A DNA stretch of 64,000 nt, from contig OX328112.1 in assembly GCA_946811185.2 (NCBI GenBank), positions 24,457,558 to 24,521,557 of the forward strand, written 5' to 3'. This document shows, piece after piece, positions 32,818-44,371 of the stretch. The stretch is from Hippopus hippopus. Taxonomy: Eukaryota; Mollusca; Bivalvia; Cardiida; Cardiidae. Below the pieces are notes generated by a model. That model was not told where the DNA came from. It ran no database searches and worked only from the letters and a program-made list of their open reading frames with translations. The position numbers and the translations under genes are program-made. Each line of letters begins with the position of its first letter. Positions within the stretch are counted from its first letter, which is position 1.

Positions 32818-33000
32818 TTAAACTGAGACAGTTGTTATGTAAAACAAGGCGTGAACAATACGTGCAGTGCCAAGGAAAATCTGCTGTATGCGTGCCAGTA
32901 AATACAAGATGATTATTATGTGTGTCTATCTACAATCTATCGTGACAAGAAAACGCCCTTATAAATAAAAGACGTTCAGTCGTCATTCTTAGAAAAAAAA

Positions 33001-33115
33001 AAACTTTCCTGTTTAAACCGTATATGTTGCTGTCTTGGAAAAATAAATAAACTTTCCTGTTTAAACCGTATTATGTTGCTGAATACAGCAACATATACGG
33101 TTTAAACAGGAAAGT
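33001..33115. repeat. Three-copy local repeat, two direct and one inverted
   Basis: aactttcctgtttaaaccgt occurs at about 33002 and 33049 and again as its mirror, acggtttaaacaggaaagtt, ending near 33115. Copies 2 and 3 form a perfect hairpin around ctgaatacag. Confidence 0.9.
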
Positions 33116-34189
33116 TAAGAAGTTAACACTGTCATATAGCGATATACAAAAAAGTCAGCTCTTTGGCAAAAACAGGCGACATGCATAGTTTGTCTGAAAG
33201 GTGAACAGCAAAAAAGTGCAACAGCATCATGAAATGTACACGGTACACTACACACTTCAAACTTTTGGCCGTTTTATCTTTTATGTTCTTGTAACTTTTG
33301 AAAAAAATCATTTTATTCTCATGCCGGTTATAGATCTGCAACGAAAGTTATAAATTTCAAAATAGAAATACTCTTAATATCGATTGGTAAAAAAAAAAGA
33401 AATACTGATAATAATAATAATAAAAAATCTCATCTATTAATTAAATATTTGACCAAATTTTGTCGCGTTCTTCCCGAGGAATGACGGGGAAAAAATCAAA
33501 GAGATTTTCCTTCGTGAAAAGAACTTATGGTCAAGTCAATAGACAAGCACAAAATAATTAAACCACACAAAACAGATTGATGAAAGATACTTACTATTTT
33601 TGAATGAGCACTCAGTAAAAAGAAAGCCGAATGCGTCTTCAATGGTACTTAAACTTTCATTTCAATTACACAAAACAACAAAAATAGACGAATTATATGG
33701 CAACTCATAGCCCACGACAAAAGATGGTTCATACGACTGTCACGTGACGATCTACGTCATCACCGATTGTCGATGCTAATTGGATAATCGGAAATGGCAA
33801 CCACAAACTACTGTATGCTTCAAGCAACAAAGCTATTTGCGCTTTTGGAATGACATTACTAAATATATTTAAGACTATATTATTATATTTGTGGACTGAT
33901 TTTGGCGCGAGATCGATACAGAATTTGATGAACAGCCTCCCTGACAATTGTTATCGGTTGTTAGGCATTGTTACTCGTAAAACGCTAATGTATGATCGTA
34001 ACAATTAGGGCTAAATTTATTATTTTCAGATAGTTAAACGGTTGTTTACGGTTGGACCATATCGTGTATAAACAAATTATACTTTTCCGGAATACATCTT
34101 AATTAATTCTCAACCATTCTACAACGTTTTCGGCTTGCCCATTTTTTTAAAACATCTGCCAACGAAAAATATAAATGGCTTTAACGATG
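33116..34189. other. Non-coding stretch, nothing recognised
   Basis: AT-rich, with a short ATA tract near 33409-33425. Confidence 0.4.
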
Positions 34190-34331
34190 GGACTTATCTT
34201 TAAAAAGGACAAAAAACATTGTGGAAAAAGGAGAAAATGCTGGTTACCAGCATTTTCTCCTTTTCCCGCTATGTTTTCAAAAGGCTTCTTCTTCAGGGTC
34301 GTTAAAACTCGGTTTGTTTGAAAAAGAGTTC
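34190..34331 (-). mobile_element. Family E, truncated, minus orientation
   Basis: Hairpin 34210-34276 and the end segment cagggtcgttaaaactcggt; the other terminus is missing. Confidence 0.78.
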
Positions 34332-34662
34332 TAGATTGTCCTATTGGACGAGCCTTACAATACAGTTATGCCTCAATCAACAAATACAGCTGTCCGCTCA
34401 TTGCCTCTTACTTTTCATCAGGCGAATCTTAAATTATCTTTTGAAACCACTCTTCCGAAATATGGATTACTAGAAAGAAGTCAGTTTTAGTCCATGAATA
34501 CATATGAAAACAGTCTGACAAAAAGAGAAAGTGTATATTATCTGCATTTTCTCCTTATGCTTTTTTTTTTACTTTCAAAAAACGGACAGCGGCAAGACAA
34601 ACATAGTCGTCATGCAGAAATCACTGCATGATAAATGTGGTGGTTTTTTTTTTTTTTTTGTT

Positions 34663-34889
34663 CTTGCAAAAGGGGGCTTAATTCAACACATCACATAATC
34701 ATGGATCCATAAAATACATTTTGTCTGTTCACAGGCTGAATCCCGGGGTAGACCGGTCCTTTGACATGCAAAAATATTGACCCATAGCAAAAAATGTCGA
34801 CTCATGTCAGCATGCGCGGACAGCACATGCTGACATGGGTCGATACTTTTTGCAGATGCATTAAGCCCTTTTTTCACAAAGCATGGCTC
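34663..34889 (-). mobile_element. Family A MITE, minus orientation
   Basis: cttgcaaaagggggcttaat, catcacataatcatggatcc, hairpin 34796-34852, ending ttcacaaagcatggctc. Confidence 0.84.
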
Positions 34890-35092
34890 TAGATGGTTAT
34901 ATATCGGTGTTTCAGTGCGTTTTTTAACAACTGTCTGGTGCAAAAAGCCTTTTCGTTACAGACAGCGAGGGCGTAATATTAAGTCGTTTAGGACACAAAA
35001 AATGTGTTAGGGTCCATATGAAATCGTCAAAACTCATTACCCCACCCACCCAGCCCGAAACAAACTTAAAACAACCGATTTTTAACACAGTG

Positions 35093-35190
35093 TTAAACTC
35101 TTAGAGTGCTGAGCATGACTCAAAACGCGTTTTGCAGACAGTGTAAATCAAGGCTAGACTGCCCAGAATGTGCAATACTTTCATACGCCT
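35093..35190 (+). mobile_element. Family C fragment
   Basis: TTAAACTCTTAGAGTGCTGA, gcagacagtgtaaatcaagg; cut in the middle of the stem. Confidence 0.65.
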
Positions 35191-35287
35191 TCGGGTCATT
35201 GAACACGGCACTGCCATGTAATGTTTGAAAAGGGCAGCGATACTTTACAGAAATAATTTATCTCAGACGTATTGAAATGTATGCATG

Positions 35288-35448
35288 CAATACAAATAAC
35301 ATTTTGTGGGAGTGTCCTTGAGCAAGATGCTTCAGAGCTCTAGCTTTGTACTGGTGAAACCCAGAAAATACATGTATAAGTGAGCTGTCGCCATGATATG
35401 GCTGAAATAATGTCGAAAGCGGCGTTAAACACCATTCAATCGATACAA
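35288..35448 (+). mobile_element. SINE-2, 5'-truncated
   Basis: gtgtccttgagcaagatgct, gagctgtcgccatgatatgg, cggcgttaaacaccattcaa. The same body and tail as 42343-42575 but lacking the tRNA head. Confidence 0.75.
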
Positions 35449-35641
35449 ATACCACCGGGTTGAAGTTGAATCTAAATGACTTCAGTTTCGTATCGGCTGT
35501 AGACCGTTATAAATGGAGGGCTAAAACATAAAAATGCCGACGATAAGCTGTTCATTTTTAACATCTGTTTTCAAATAATTTATTTCAACATTTTGTTTTC
35601 CCCGCGTTTGAAACATTTATCAAACTTAAAGTTTTCGCATT

Positions 35642-37276
35642 GACTCAGCAAACTCAAAAGAACATGAATTCATGCGATCATGAACTCAGTAGGACATAAA
35701 CTCAGGTGACCATAAACTCAGCTCAGGATGAACAATGTGAAATATGAACTCAACATAGCATGAAATCATTTGAGTATGAATCCTGAAGAGTATTTCTTCA
35801 AAAGAACATGAACTTAGTAGTATGAACTGGATGAAGCACGAACTCAGTGGAGCATGACTTCAATAGAACATGAACTCAGTAGAGTAATAACTCGACGGAG
35901 GATGTACTAGTAGAGCACACCTTCAATAGCGCATGAACTCGAAAGAATTCTAACGAAACATTATACAGCATTAATACTGGAGAGCATGATACCGATATAG
36001 CGTGACTTTAGCAGAACATAAAACACAATAGCTCATAAGCTTAGTAAAATGTAAACTCAATTTAAGAAAGTGACGACAGTAAAGCATGAATTGAGTCGAG
36101 CATGAACTCATTATATCATGAACGCGTAGGAGTATTTACTCATTAGAGCTAAGTACAGGATGCTTTCAGTAGCGCATGAACTCAGAAGATTATGAAGTAG
36201 AAGAGTAAAGCACAGCGGGGCATAAAGTCAATAGAGTATGAACTGAATTGAGTGTGAACTCTGTTGAGTTTGGAGTCAGTACAGCGTGCACTCATTATCT
36301 GGAACATGAACTAGGGAGAATATGAGCTCAGTACAAACGTGCTTTGACCAGGGCATGAATTTTGCAGAACATTAAGTCACTAGCACATAAACTCTGTGGA
36401 GCAGTATGTAGAGTATGACATTGTTAGAGTATGAACTGAATACGTCATGGGCTTTGAATGGCTTGAATTCAATCAAGCATGCACTCGGTGGAGCTTTAAT
36501 TCAATCGAGCATGAGCTAAGTAGAACATGAATTCTGTAAGGCACAATTCAATTCAGTATTAACTTTGCGGAACATTAACTTTGTAGAGCATGAACTCAAT
36601 AGAGTTTCAACTCAAAACCGAGTAAGCACTGAGTAGAAAATGAAATCTGTGCAGCTTTGAATCAGCAGCGCACGAATAAATAGCATGAACATAATGCAAA
36701 ATGAACTTTGTAGTGCATGAACTCAGTAGAGCATGATTTCAGTAGAGCACAAACTCAGTTAGGGATGAACTTCGTAGAGCATAAACTCAATGGAACATTT
36801 TCTCTATACAGCATGAACTCAATGGAGCAGTATTTCGATAGAGCATGAACTCAGTGGAGCAGTACCTCGATAGCGCATGAACTCAGTGGAGCAGTACCTC
36901 AGTAGAGCATGAACTAAGCTGAGCAGTACCTCGATAGAGCATGAACTCAGAGGAGCAGTACCTCGATAGAACATAAACTCAGTAAAGCAATACCTCGATA
37001 GAGCATGAACTCAGTGGAGCACTACCTCGATAGAGCATGAACCCATCGAAGCAGTACCTCGATAAAGCATCCACTTAGTTAAGCAGTTTCTCAATACAGC
37101 ATGAACTCGGCGAAGCAGTACCTCGATAGAGCATGAACCCAGCGAAACAGTACCTCGATAGAGCATAAACGTAGCAGAAAGTAATTCGATAGAGCATAAA
37201 CTCAGCAAAGCAGTACCTCGATAGAGCATAAACTCAGTAGAGCATATAGTTCATAGAGCAGGATGTCAATAGAGCA
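35642..37276 (+). repeat. 16/32-bp satellite array
   Basis: About 1.6 kb of degenerate gagcatgaactcagta units (16 bp). From 36825 to 37238 the array is far more regular with a 32-bp period, in which gagcagtacctcgata alternates with gagcatgaactcagtg. Edges decay gradually. Open frames here are by-products of the repeat. Confidence 0.93.
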
Positions 37277-37484
37277 CGAGCTTAAGTTATATAAGCTTAG
37301 GTCCTGGCTTTGATATATATACGTTTTCTTACTTTCTCTTTACGATTTGATTTTTGCTATTTCATTTTTGCTCGACATATGTAACGTCCAAACTCTTCCT
37401 TTTCTATCCTGTAACAAAAGGAGATGTCTGAATGTTGTCAATAGTTTGCATGACGATGGTAGTTCAAAAGGCCTTGTAATTTAA

Positions 37485-37703
37485 TTAACTTATTGCCATG
37501 CAACACAATTTTATAGTCGTCCATATTCAAAGAACTGCTGCAGACAATGCAACTGTTGTTCAAGTGATGGAATAAAATGTGGAAACATCGTTGGAAAAGG
37601 AGAAAATGCTGGTTACCAGCGTTTTCTCCTTTTCCAACGATGTTTTCTATAGCCTGCTTCATCTGGGTCATAAAAATCGCTGGATTACTTGGTAAAGGGT
37701 TAC
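37485..37703 (-). mobile_element. Family E MITE, full length, minus orientation
   Basis: TTAACTTATTGCC to GGTAAAGGGTTA; hairpin arms acatcgttggaaaagg / ccttttccaacgatgt differ from the consensus in a matched way. Confidence 0.86.
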
Positions 37704-37926
37704 ACATTGCATTCAGAAAAACAAATCCAGGAAACAACTCGGAAAATATTCTTATAACTTATCAATGATCACCTTGAATTGAAGTTTCAAGATGATTACA
37801 TATGGAACTATTCCGACAAAAGGAAATATCGCTGTTACCTACAATATCTTGACTTGCCATAATGTTTTAAAAACAGTGTTTTCTAAGAGGTCTATGTCGT
37901 CATATGGAGGTTAAGGATTACGACCC

Positions 37927-38142
37927 CTAACTCATCGGTAAATATCGTGTAACATCGACGTTTTCGTAAAGGCTATTCGGCCAATCTCGGCAGCTTCCGT
38001 CTTTCAATATGCGAGTTAGGGTCCGTAGACTCACTAACTCATCGGTATATATCGTTTAACATCGACGTTTTCGTAAAGGCTTTTCGGCCAATCTCGCTCG
38101 GCAGCTTCCCTATTTTAATATGAGAGTTAGGGGCCGTAGACC
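37927..38142 (+). repeat. Two-copy tandem duplication, period 107 bp
   Basis: ctaactcatcggtaaatatc (37927) recurs as ctaactcatcggtatatatc (38034); both contain acatcgacgttttcgtaaag and end gagttagggnccgtagac. Each unit has inverted ends (ctaactc / gagttag). Confidence 0.85.
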
Positions 38143-38221
38143 TTAAACGTGAACGGTTTGTTAAAGGCTCCAGATAAGTAGGAACATTGCTTTTCTAATA
38201 TAACGAAATTTCATCATCAAA

Positions 38222-38391
38222 ACCCACGAAAAGTATCGACCCATGTCAGTCTGCACAGTCCTCCTAGGCTGACATGAGTCAAAGCATTTTGCTACTCATC
38301 AATTGTCTGCATATCCAAGGAATGGATTTTATGGACCCCTAATTTCGTGATGATGGTCTAATGTATCAGGGACAGAGCACTGCTCAGGTTT
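38222..38391 (+). mobile_element. Family A MITE, degraded
   Basis: cgaaaagtatcgacccatgt, hairpin cagtctgcacagtcctccta, and the right end cagggacagagcactgctc. Confidence 0.65.
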
Positions 38392-38392
38392 T

Positions 38393-38451
38393 TATTATTA
38401 TTATTATTATTATTACCATTATTATTACCATTATTATTACTATTATTATTT
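38393..38451 (+). repeat. (TTA)n microsatellite
   Basis: About 19 trinucleotide units with ACC interruptions. Confidence 0.95.
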
Positions 38452-39040
38452 GATGACAGTCCGATATCTGGAGTCCTTACTGACAACAATCGTTAGAGGT
38501 GGAGACACACTGCAGCTATGGTGACATGATATGCGTAATGAATAATATATCATATTCGTTCATCGTTATTATGAAAAAGTAGCTAGTGTTATTAATTGGG
38601 CAGTACTTAAAAACGGAAAAGTTTAATAATTAATGGGTTGACATAATTGTGTTCTTAAATATCCTTGATGCTCTGCTAACTTTGAGAAGGATATAAAATG
38701 GACATACTATTGAAGAGTTTTACTCATCTTCAACATCGTTAGTATTACGTAATAAATATTTCCTCAGAGATATTTCAATTTTGTGAAGGTTAAATCGCCC
38801 AATACTACCAATCGACCACAGATATCATTGCTACAGTAATTATATCACTAGATGGGGAAAAATCCTGATTTACAGAAGAAAAAAGGTTGTTTCTCGACTG
38901 ATCTGACGTCGACATATCGTCACGGGACCGGAATGATGTATTACGCGTTATGAGCAGCTTGACGTGGTCACCGTATAATACAATCCATGTCTGACAGCTT
39001 ATCACAGAATTTCTGAACTCCCATTCACCTTTCTCTCTAT

Positions 39041-39225
39041 TTAACCCTTTCAACGCCATAGTCCAAAGACAGGTGGCCTTTGCGGACGGTATAGATCAAG
39101 ATCAGACTGCACAGAACGTGCAGTCTGATCTTGGATCTATACCGCCCGCTTTTAAGTCAAGCCTTTAGGATAAAAATCTTTCTGAGTTGCTATGGTCTGT
39201 ATTTTCAGCCACTGAAACAGTACAA
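39041..39225 (-). mobile_element. C2 MITE, minus orientation, truncated
   Basis: TTAACCCTTTCAACGCCATA, stem 39083-39149, then taagtcaagcctttaggata. The distal terminus is lost. Confidence 0.78.
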
Positions 39226-39389
39226 TTTATAAATTTGGCTCTGATCGAGCGAAACACTAAAACAAAGGTAAATCTCTGATTATCCCGTAAAGCCAACGAA
39301 GAAGCTAATTCTATATAAGTGAATTTGCTTTGAGTACTGCTAAATACCAATGCCCATTGTTCTGTCTTTGGTCTGTTGCTTATCTTCGT

Positions 39390-39536
39390 GAGTCTTGCTT
39401 CTTGACCGGACGACAAAATTTTAAACTCGTCCAATTTGATATTATTTGCAAGCGACAATTTAAAGGTGGGTCAAATGGCGGGATTTGTCTTTGAAAGGAT
39501 AGAAAATACTGTGTGAGAAAAGGAGAAAAATGTTGG
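39390..39536 (-). mobile_element. Family E fragment, minus orientation
   Basis: ccggacgacaaaattttaaa, aatggcgggatttgtctttg, agaaaaggagaaaaatg; ends abruptly in the hairpin, where a family A fragment begins. Confidence 0.7.
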
Positions 39537-39715
39537 TTTCTCAGGCTGTTTACGAAACTATTCGCCATTTGTAATCTTTTTGCATGTCCAAGGACAACTA
39601 TACCTCCAGATTCAAGCATTTGGTAGACAAAATGGACTTAAAGACCTGTGATGACCTGCTTGAATTGATGCATCACAGAGATGCTTTAAACCCCATTTCA
39701 CCGGAGCGTGGCTCA
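39537..39715 (+). mobile_element. Family A fragment, 3' part
   Basis: ttgcatgtccaaggacaact, ggtagacaaaatggactt, ending accggagcgtggctc. Confidence 0.7.
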
Positions 39716-39722
39716 TATAAGT

Positions 39723-39984
39723 GAGCCGTGCTCTGACAAAAGGGGGCTTAATGCATCTCCGTTATACACAATACTAGCCCAAGTCATCACATAATTATGG
39801 ATCCATAGGAGCCACTTTTTTGAATAACCGACTTAATCATGAGGTAGATTAGTCCTTTGACAAACAGAAAATTGACCAATAGCGAAAAGTTTCGACCCAG
39901 GTCAGCCTGCGCGGACTGCGCAGGCTGACCTGGGTCGAAACTTTTCGCAGATGCATTAAGCCCCTTTTTCATAGGGCATGACTT
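39723..39984 (-). mobile_element. Family A MITE, full length, minus orientation
   Basis: gagccgtgctctgacaaaag to ttcatagggcatgact; intact hairpin 39892-39949 (gtcagcctgcgcggactgcg). Confidence 0.88.
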
Positions 39985-40030
39985 AATTACACAATCTGCT
40001 AAAAGTCAAAAAGAGTTTTATCTTGTAGTC

Positions 40031-40257
40031 TTAACTCTTTACCAAACGACAAAATTTTAAAAGTCCAAACTGAAACCATTTTCATACGACAAAATAAATG
40101 TGACTCAAAAATTGAAACTTAACTTTGGAAGAGTAGAAAACATTGTGGGAAAAGGAGAAAATGCTGGTTACCAGCATTTTCTCTTTTTCCCACAGTTTTT
40201 TCAAAAGGCTTCTCCCTCATGGTCGTTTAAACCAGGGATTGTTTGGTAAGGGGTTAA
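40031..40257 (-). mobile_element. Family E MITE, full length, minus orientation
   Basis: TTAACTCTTTACCAAACGAC to GGTAAGGGGTTAA, hairpin 40137-40200; 227 bp. Confidence 0.9.
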
Positions 40258-40274
40258 CTATACAAGCAGACGGT

Positions 40275-40490
40275 GGTGGTGTCCGTGGTTGTGATGCAGA
40301 GCGTCGGTCTAGTAACCGTAAGGTCCCGAGTTCGATACCCGGGAGCGGGTGTCAACTTTGGGATTGTTCATTGGCCCACACATTCGGCGCGAGTACTGGT
40401 GTAGTTTACAGGAAGCAGAATCGACAGAGATTAGTATAAGTTGTAAGAACTTGTTTCTTGATCGATGTAAAATAAATACGTTTACACTAA
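40275..40490 (+). mobile_element. SINE-1, full length, with 13-bp target duplication
   Basis: Head ggtggtgtccgtggttgtga, B-box gagttcgatacccg, body to gtaaaataaatacgttta. It is flanked on both sides by ACAAGCAGACGGT (40262-40274 and 40491-40503), which is C2 sequence. Confidence 0.9.
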
Positions 40491-40521
40491 ACAAGCAGAC
40501 GGTATAGATCAAAGACCAGAC

Positions 40522-40628
40522 TAAATCGAAACTTTTTGCTTTTGGTAAATTTTCTGCATGTCGAATGACCATTCTACCTCAGGATTCAGTCTGCGGTTAG
40601 GCAAAATGCATTTTATGGATCTATTTGG
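40522..40628 (+). mobile_element. Family A fragment
   Basis: tcgaaactttttgcttttgg, gcatgtcgaatgaccattct, catttta-tggatct. It begins and ends inside the element. Confidence 0.6.
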
Positions 40629-40662
40629 TTTGTTTGTACATTTGCAGGAGTAGAAAATTCTT

Positions 40663-40685
40663 TTCTTCTTCTTCTTCTTCTTCTT
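40663..40685 (+). repeat. (TTC)n microsatellite
   Basis: About seven units. Confidence 0.9.
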
Positions 40686-40689
40686 AAAC

Positions 40690-40839
40690 AAACTTTATGC
40701 ATGTTCAAGGACCATTCTTCCTCAGAATTCAGGCCATTGTTGGACAAATAGATTTTAAAGATCCATAATTGTGTGATAACTTACTTAATATGAAGCATTA
40801 AGAATACGCATTAAACCCCCTTTTTGTCAGAGCACGGCT
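40690..40839 (+). mobile_element. Family A fragment, 3' part
   Basis: gcatgttcaaggaccattct, gatccataattgtgtgataa, ending tttgtcagagcacggct. Confidence 0.7.
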
Positions 40840-40973
40840 TGTATAGATTAGACATTTTTTTGCATTTATGTTTTTTTTATGTATTTCAGCATGTAACAAC
40901 GACCAGTGCACCTATTCATGTAATTCTTGAACTTTTATACAAATACCTCGTAAAACGTATTCTGGCAAGTGAG

Positions 40974-41205
40974 TTAATTCTTTACCACACAACAAAATTT
41001 TAAACTTGTCTAATTCCAAAGCATTTTGCAGACAACAAATCAAATGTGACTCTAATTGTTCAAAAGTTGACTTTGATAGCGTAGAAGACTTTGTGGAAAA
41101 AGGAGAAAATGCTGGTTACCAGCATTTTCTCTTTTTCCCACAATGTTTTCAAAAGTCTTCTTTCTCAAGGTCGTTAAAAGTCGGGATTGTGTGGTGAAGG
41201 GTTAA
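40974..41205 (-). mobile_element. Family E MITE, full length, minus orientation
   Basis: TTAATTCTTTACCACACAAC to GGTGAAGGGTTAA, hairpin 41092-41150. Confidence 0.9.
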
Positions 41206-41216
41206 CTCTGAAATCT

Positions 41217-41419
41217 CTTAACGGATAATCAGGCTTTACCCAAAGACAAAAAAAATTGGACTAGATAAAAATTGAAAGTATTCGTAGACAACGAAATTAG
41301 TGTACTTCAGATGATGATTTTTGCCCTTGATAGGGTAGAAAACATTGTCTGTTTACGATGTTTTCAAAAACCTCTCTTCTCCAGGATTGTTAAAACTCGG
41401 AATTACGTAGTACGGTTAA
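41217..41419 (-). mobile_element. Family E, hairpin partly deleted
   Basis: ggactagataaaaattgaaa, gatagggtagaaaacattgt, then gatgttttcaaaaacctctc; most of both arms are gone. Confidence 0.65.
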
Positions 41420-41432
41420 ATGAAATTTCGTG

Positions 41433-41628
41433 TACATAATTACAAACCCAAATATTGTAATTTCATAGTGTTTCCCTCCCCCCCTTCCTCTCTTTTACTG
41501 GAAATAAAGCCCGTCGTATCGAAGTGCGTTTATCTAAGATCAATTAGAAAGTTCTGTACAGTCTGAACTTGATCGAAACCGTCCGCCACAAAAACGCACT
41601 GAGTCGCTCTTACCACTCTTAGGGTTAA
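41433..41628 (+). mobile_element. C-type MITE, variant C3
   Basis: taattacaaacccaaatatt, caattagaaagttctgtaca, ending cttagggTTAA. The left segment recurs at 57191-57395. Confidence 0.6.
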
Positions 41629-42187
41629 TTTCTGAATTACTGTAAACTAAACAAGTCAGGATCAATGCTGTGCGACAATAAAACCCAAGCATAGTACTTG
41701 GCGCCTTGAAAAGCAATGGATTACCGAGCTTTCAGACTGATTTGACTGAAAAGTATTGGAAAAGAATCGGAAACCCCTATTTAATCAAACCCGTCTCGAT
41801 CAACAAGGGAGACCATTCATTCATTAATTCAATCTGTAGTAACAAAGTTGTCTTTCCTGTGGTCATTGACCAATCGTTATTTCTATTGCTCATTCGGGAA
41901 ACCTCTGGTAATCCGTTGATCAGGGTCCCTCGGCTGTATTACGATGGGTGATATACACCTACACCGTAGGAAATAGCCCGCTTTACCGACCCTAAAATCG
42001 TAAGACTACAAGGAAAAAAGGAAATGACGAGTCATAATATTATTGTCTATCGAAATTTTTCTAGGTACATTTCCGTTGATTAATATTTTGTAAATCATTT
42101 TTGTTTTACATAGTTTATCAATTCCGTTGGCAGTTTTCATTGTATTTGTGAAAACATGTAACTTCACCGTGGTGGTGCAGTCGTTGC
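41629..42187. other. Non-coding stretch, nothing recognised
   Basis: An 81-codon open frame at 41706 shows no recognisable family and is not annotated. Confidence 0.4.
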
Positions 42188-42278
42188 TAATCGATTTTTA
42201 CGTGCGCCGCATGTCTAAGATCATGTGACTGACAGCATTTCACAATGGAAACCTTCTTGATACGAACGAGGTAAGATC
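42188..42278 (-). repeat. Dispersed repeat J, copy 2
   Basis: Reverse complement of 15099-15188 (cgttgctaatcgat, taagatcatgtgactgacag), about 80% similar by eye. Confidence 0.6.
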
Positions 42279-42342
42279 CAGTCACGGAGTGTTCTATTGC
42301 TCTCGAATGCCACAATAAGGTCTGGACAACCGAACGATTGAA

Positions 42343-42575
42343 TGATTGATTGAATAGTGTTTTACGCCGCTTTAAACATTATTTCAGTCATTTCACGGCC
42401 ACAGCTCACATATTCATGTTTTCCTGGTTTTTGCCAGTACTGGGCTAGTGCTCTGGTTTGTCTTGCCCAAGGACACTCCCCTGAAAAACCCAGTGGGTCC
42501 AGTGGGCTCAAACCCAGGGCCTCCAGGTTACGGGTCCCACACTTTACCACCGAGCCACGCAGGACCCCGACAACC
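42343..42575 (-). mobile_element. SINE-2, full length, minus strand
   Basis: Read on the minus strand: head ggctcggtggtaaagtgtgg (A box), ctgggtttgagccc (B box), gtgtccttgggcaagacaaa, gagctgtggccgtgaaatga, tail gcggcgtaaaacactattca. Confidence 0.82.
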
Positions 42576-42650
42576 GGACGATATGGATCTAAGAATAGAA
42601 TGCACGACTTGTGTAGTCTGATCTTAACCCTGTACCGTTGGCATTTTTTG
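42576..42650 (+). mobile_element. C2 hairpin fragment
   Basis: ccggacgatatggatctaag facing ctgatcttaaccctgtacc; directly abuts SINE-2. Confidence 0.55.
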
Positions 42651-44102
42651 AAATCGTAATTGGCGGTATAAAACTCTAAAATCGACATTAATCATTACAT
42701 GACATTGTGTGAGAAATAACATACATTCGTGTTCAGAAGGTATTCTGATTCAATGACCAGAACTTTTCATATAACCATAAGCAATAGTGACGAATGAATC
42801 ATAGTGTAGACCCATAGCTCCAAGCAAACCACGTCTATATATATCAGTTTTTACCACATTCAACCACAATTATGTAACATTTATAATACAGACATACCGA
42901 GTCCTGAATTTAACTCATTTATCAAGCCGTTGCCAAACACGTGTTTTAATTCAACACAATCAAATAAATCATACTATACTTTTAATTGGTATAAATTAAA
43001 ATTTGTAAACAAATTGAACCAAATTGTTAATATTTGGCAGCTGATTACCCTTTAAGATCAGGTGATCCGCTTATAAACAACCTGAGGACCATTCTATTTA
43101 TATCATCTTTGTCACACGTAGTCACAACAATGATGTCAAAGTTTTCGGAAACAATAACTCATACTCGCCTCCAACCTAACGTTACATTACCTTCCTGTAT
43201 CAAAATTTAGTCATGCCACCCTCACCGCAACTTTGCTTCTTTTTTTTGAAAAATGATAGACGGGTTAAGCCTACACATCCGGGTAGTCTCATCATGGGTT
43301 ACACTCCAAACCAAATGATTAATTCAAGCATTGACCCTGTCATTGCCAAATATATATCAAAGCGCTGAAAGTACGGATAGACTAGCGAATGTGGAATAAG
43401 TGGCCTTGGTAAGGATAAGACTTGGTTGATCCATACAAGATTCAAGAAGAATGGTCTAATTAGGTAATTAAGTCAGTTCCGGTTCGACCCTGTCCAATTC
43501 GGTTATTAAGGCTGATCCGGCTGATCTAGTGACTTTTACCCATCGCTCATAGCCTATTGATTTGTCAAAATAGGAAATACCATGAATAATTTTTGATCGT
43601 TGATCTTTAATCGAAAAAAAAAAGGAACATAAAGTTTTGATCATTTGTCATTTCATTACTTTTTTATTTTTTGCAGTTCACTTTTAGATGAACTTTCTAT
43701 GTTTTTTTTTACATTCTTATCCGTTGGACGAACTCGTAGCAAGACAAGACCTACAATACCCGCGAAAAACACGAGGATAAAAAGGTTGCGTTAGGTTAAG
43801 GAAAGATGAGCCAAATTTGCATAGGTCACTGACTTGATTCACATATAAGCATAACATCTTGTATCTTATCGATGACATTTTGTTCAGTCTATGACTTTGT
43901 CGTTCAAGTGGAAGTGGAAACTAGAGATTTTGAAGTTCATAACGAAATTGTCATCATTATGAAATTACGATTTCTGACAGAAAGAATTATTTCCTGTGTC
44001 GATGGTATTTTGCGTCAATTTTTTTTTAAATCTAGGTCACACTCTCGATGGCAATAGACTAGCGAAGGAACGCTAGTCAAGTAATATCGACTTCTTGCAA
44101 CG
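42651..44102. other. Longest clearly repeat-free stretch, nothing recognised
   Basis: About 1.45 kb with no repeat family, microsatellite or convincing exon. Confidence 0.45.
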
Positions 44103-44270
44103 GCTAAATTTAGGAACCGCTGTACCTAGGACAGATTTTCAGCTAAAAGGCTCGACTAAATAAGCCGAGTATATAGATCAAAGCTCATATTGCACGTTCT
44201 GTACAGTCTGATGCCGATCTATGCCGTTCGTAAAACCTCTCGTTTTCGTTTTTGGCATTTATAGGGTTAT
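44103..44270 (+). mobile_element. C2 MITE, degraded
   Basis: ggctcgactaaataagccga, tatagatcaaagctcatatt, gatctatgccgttcgtaaaa, ending atttatagggtta. Confidence 0.65.
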
Positions 44271-44371
44271 TTCAGTATGTCAAAATCAGAATAAATTTTT
44301 TGGTAAACAGTAGTTAGTTCCCTTGATTGCATTTGATAAGTGCTGTAAGGATTATATATACTATTATAAAT

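Noticed and set aside
37011..37229. Minus-strand frame with MLYRGTA-type repeats
   Set aside because: The 32-bp satellite read in frame; 32 is not a multiple of three and the repeat pattern in the peptide drifts accordingly.
35642..37276. CRISPR-like array
   Set aside because: No constant repeat separated by unique spacers; it is a continuous degenerate satellite in a eukaryotic genome.
41706..41951. 81-codon plus-strand frame
   Set aside because: No family resemblance, no splice sites or regulatory context.
42357..42688. Overlapping frames of about 100 codons on both strands
   Set aside because: They lie on SINE-2 and a C2 fragment.
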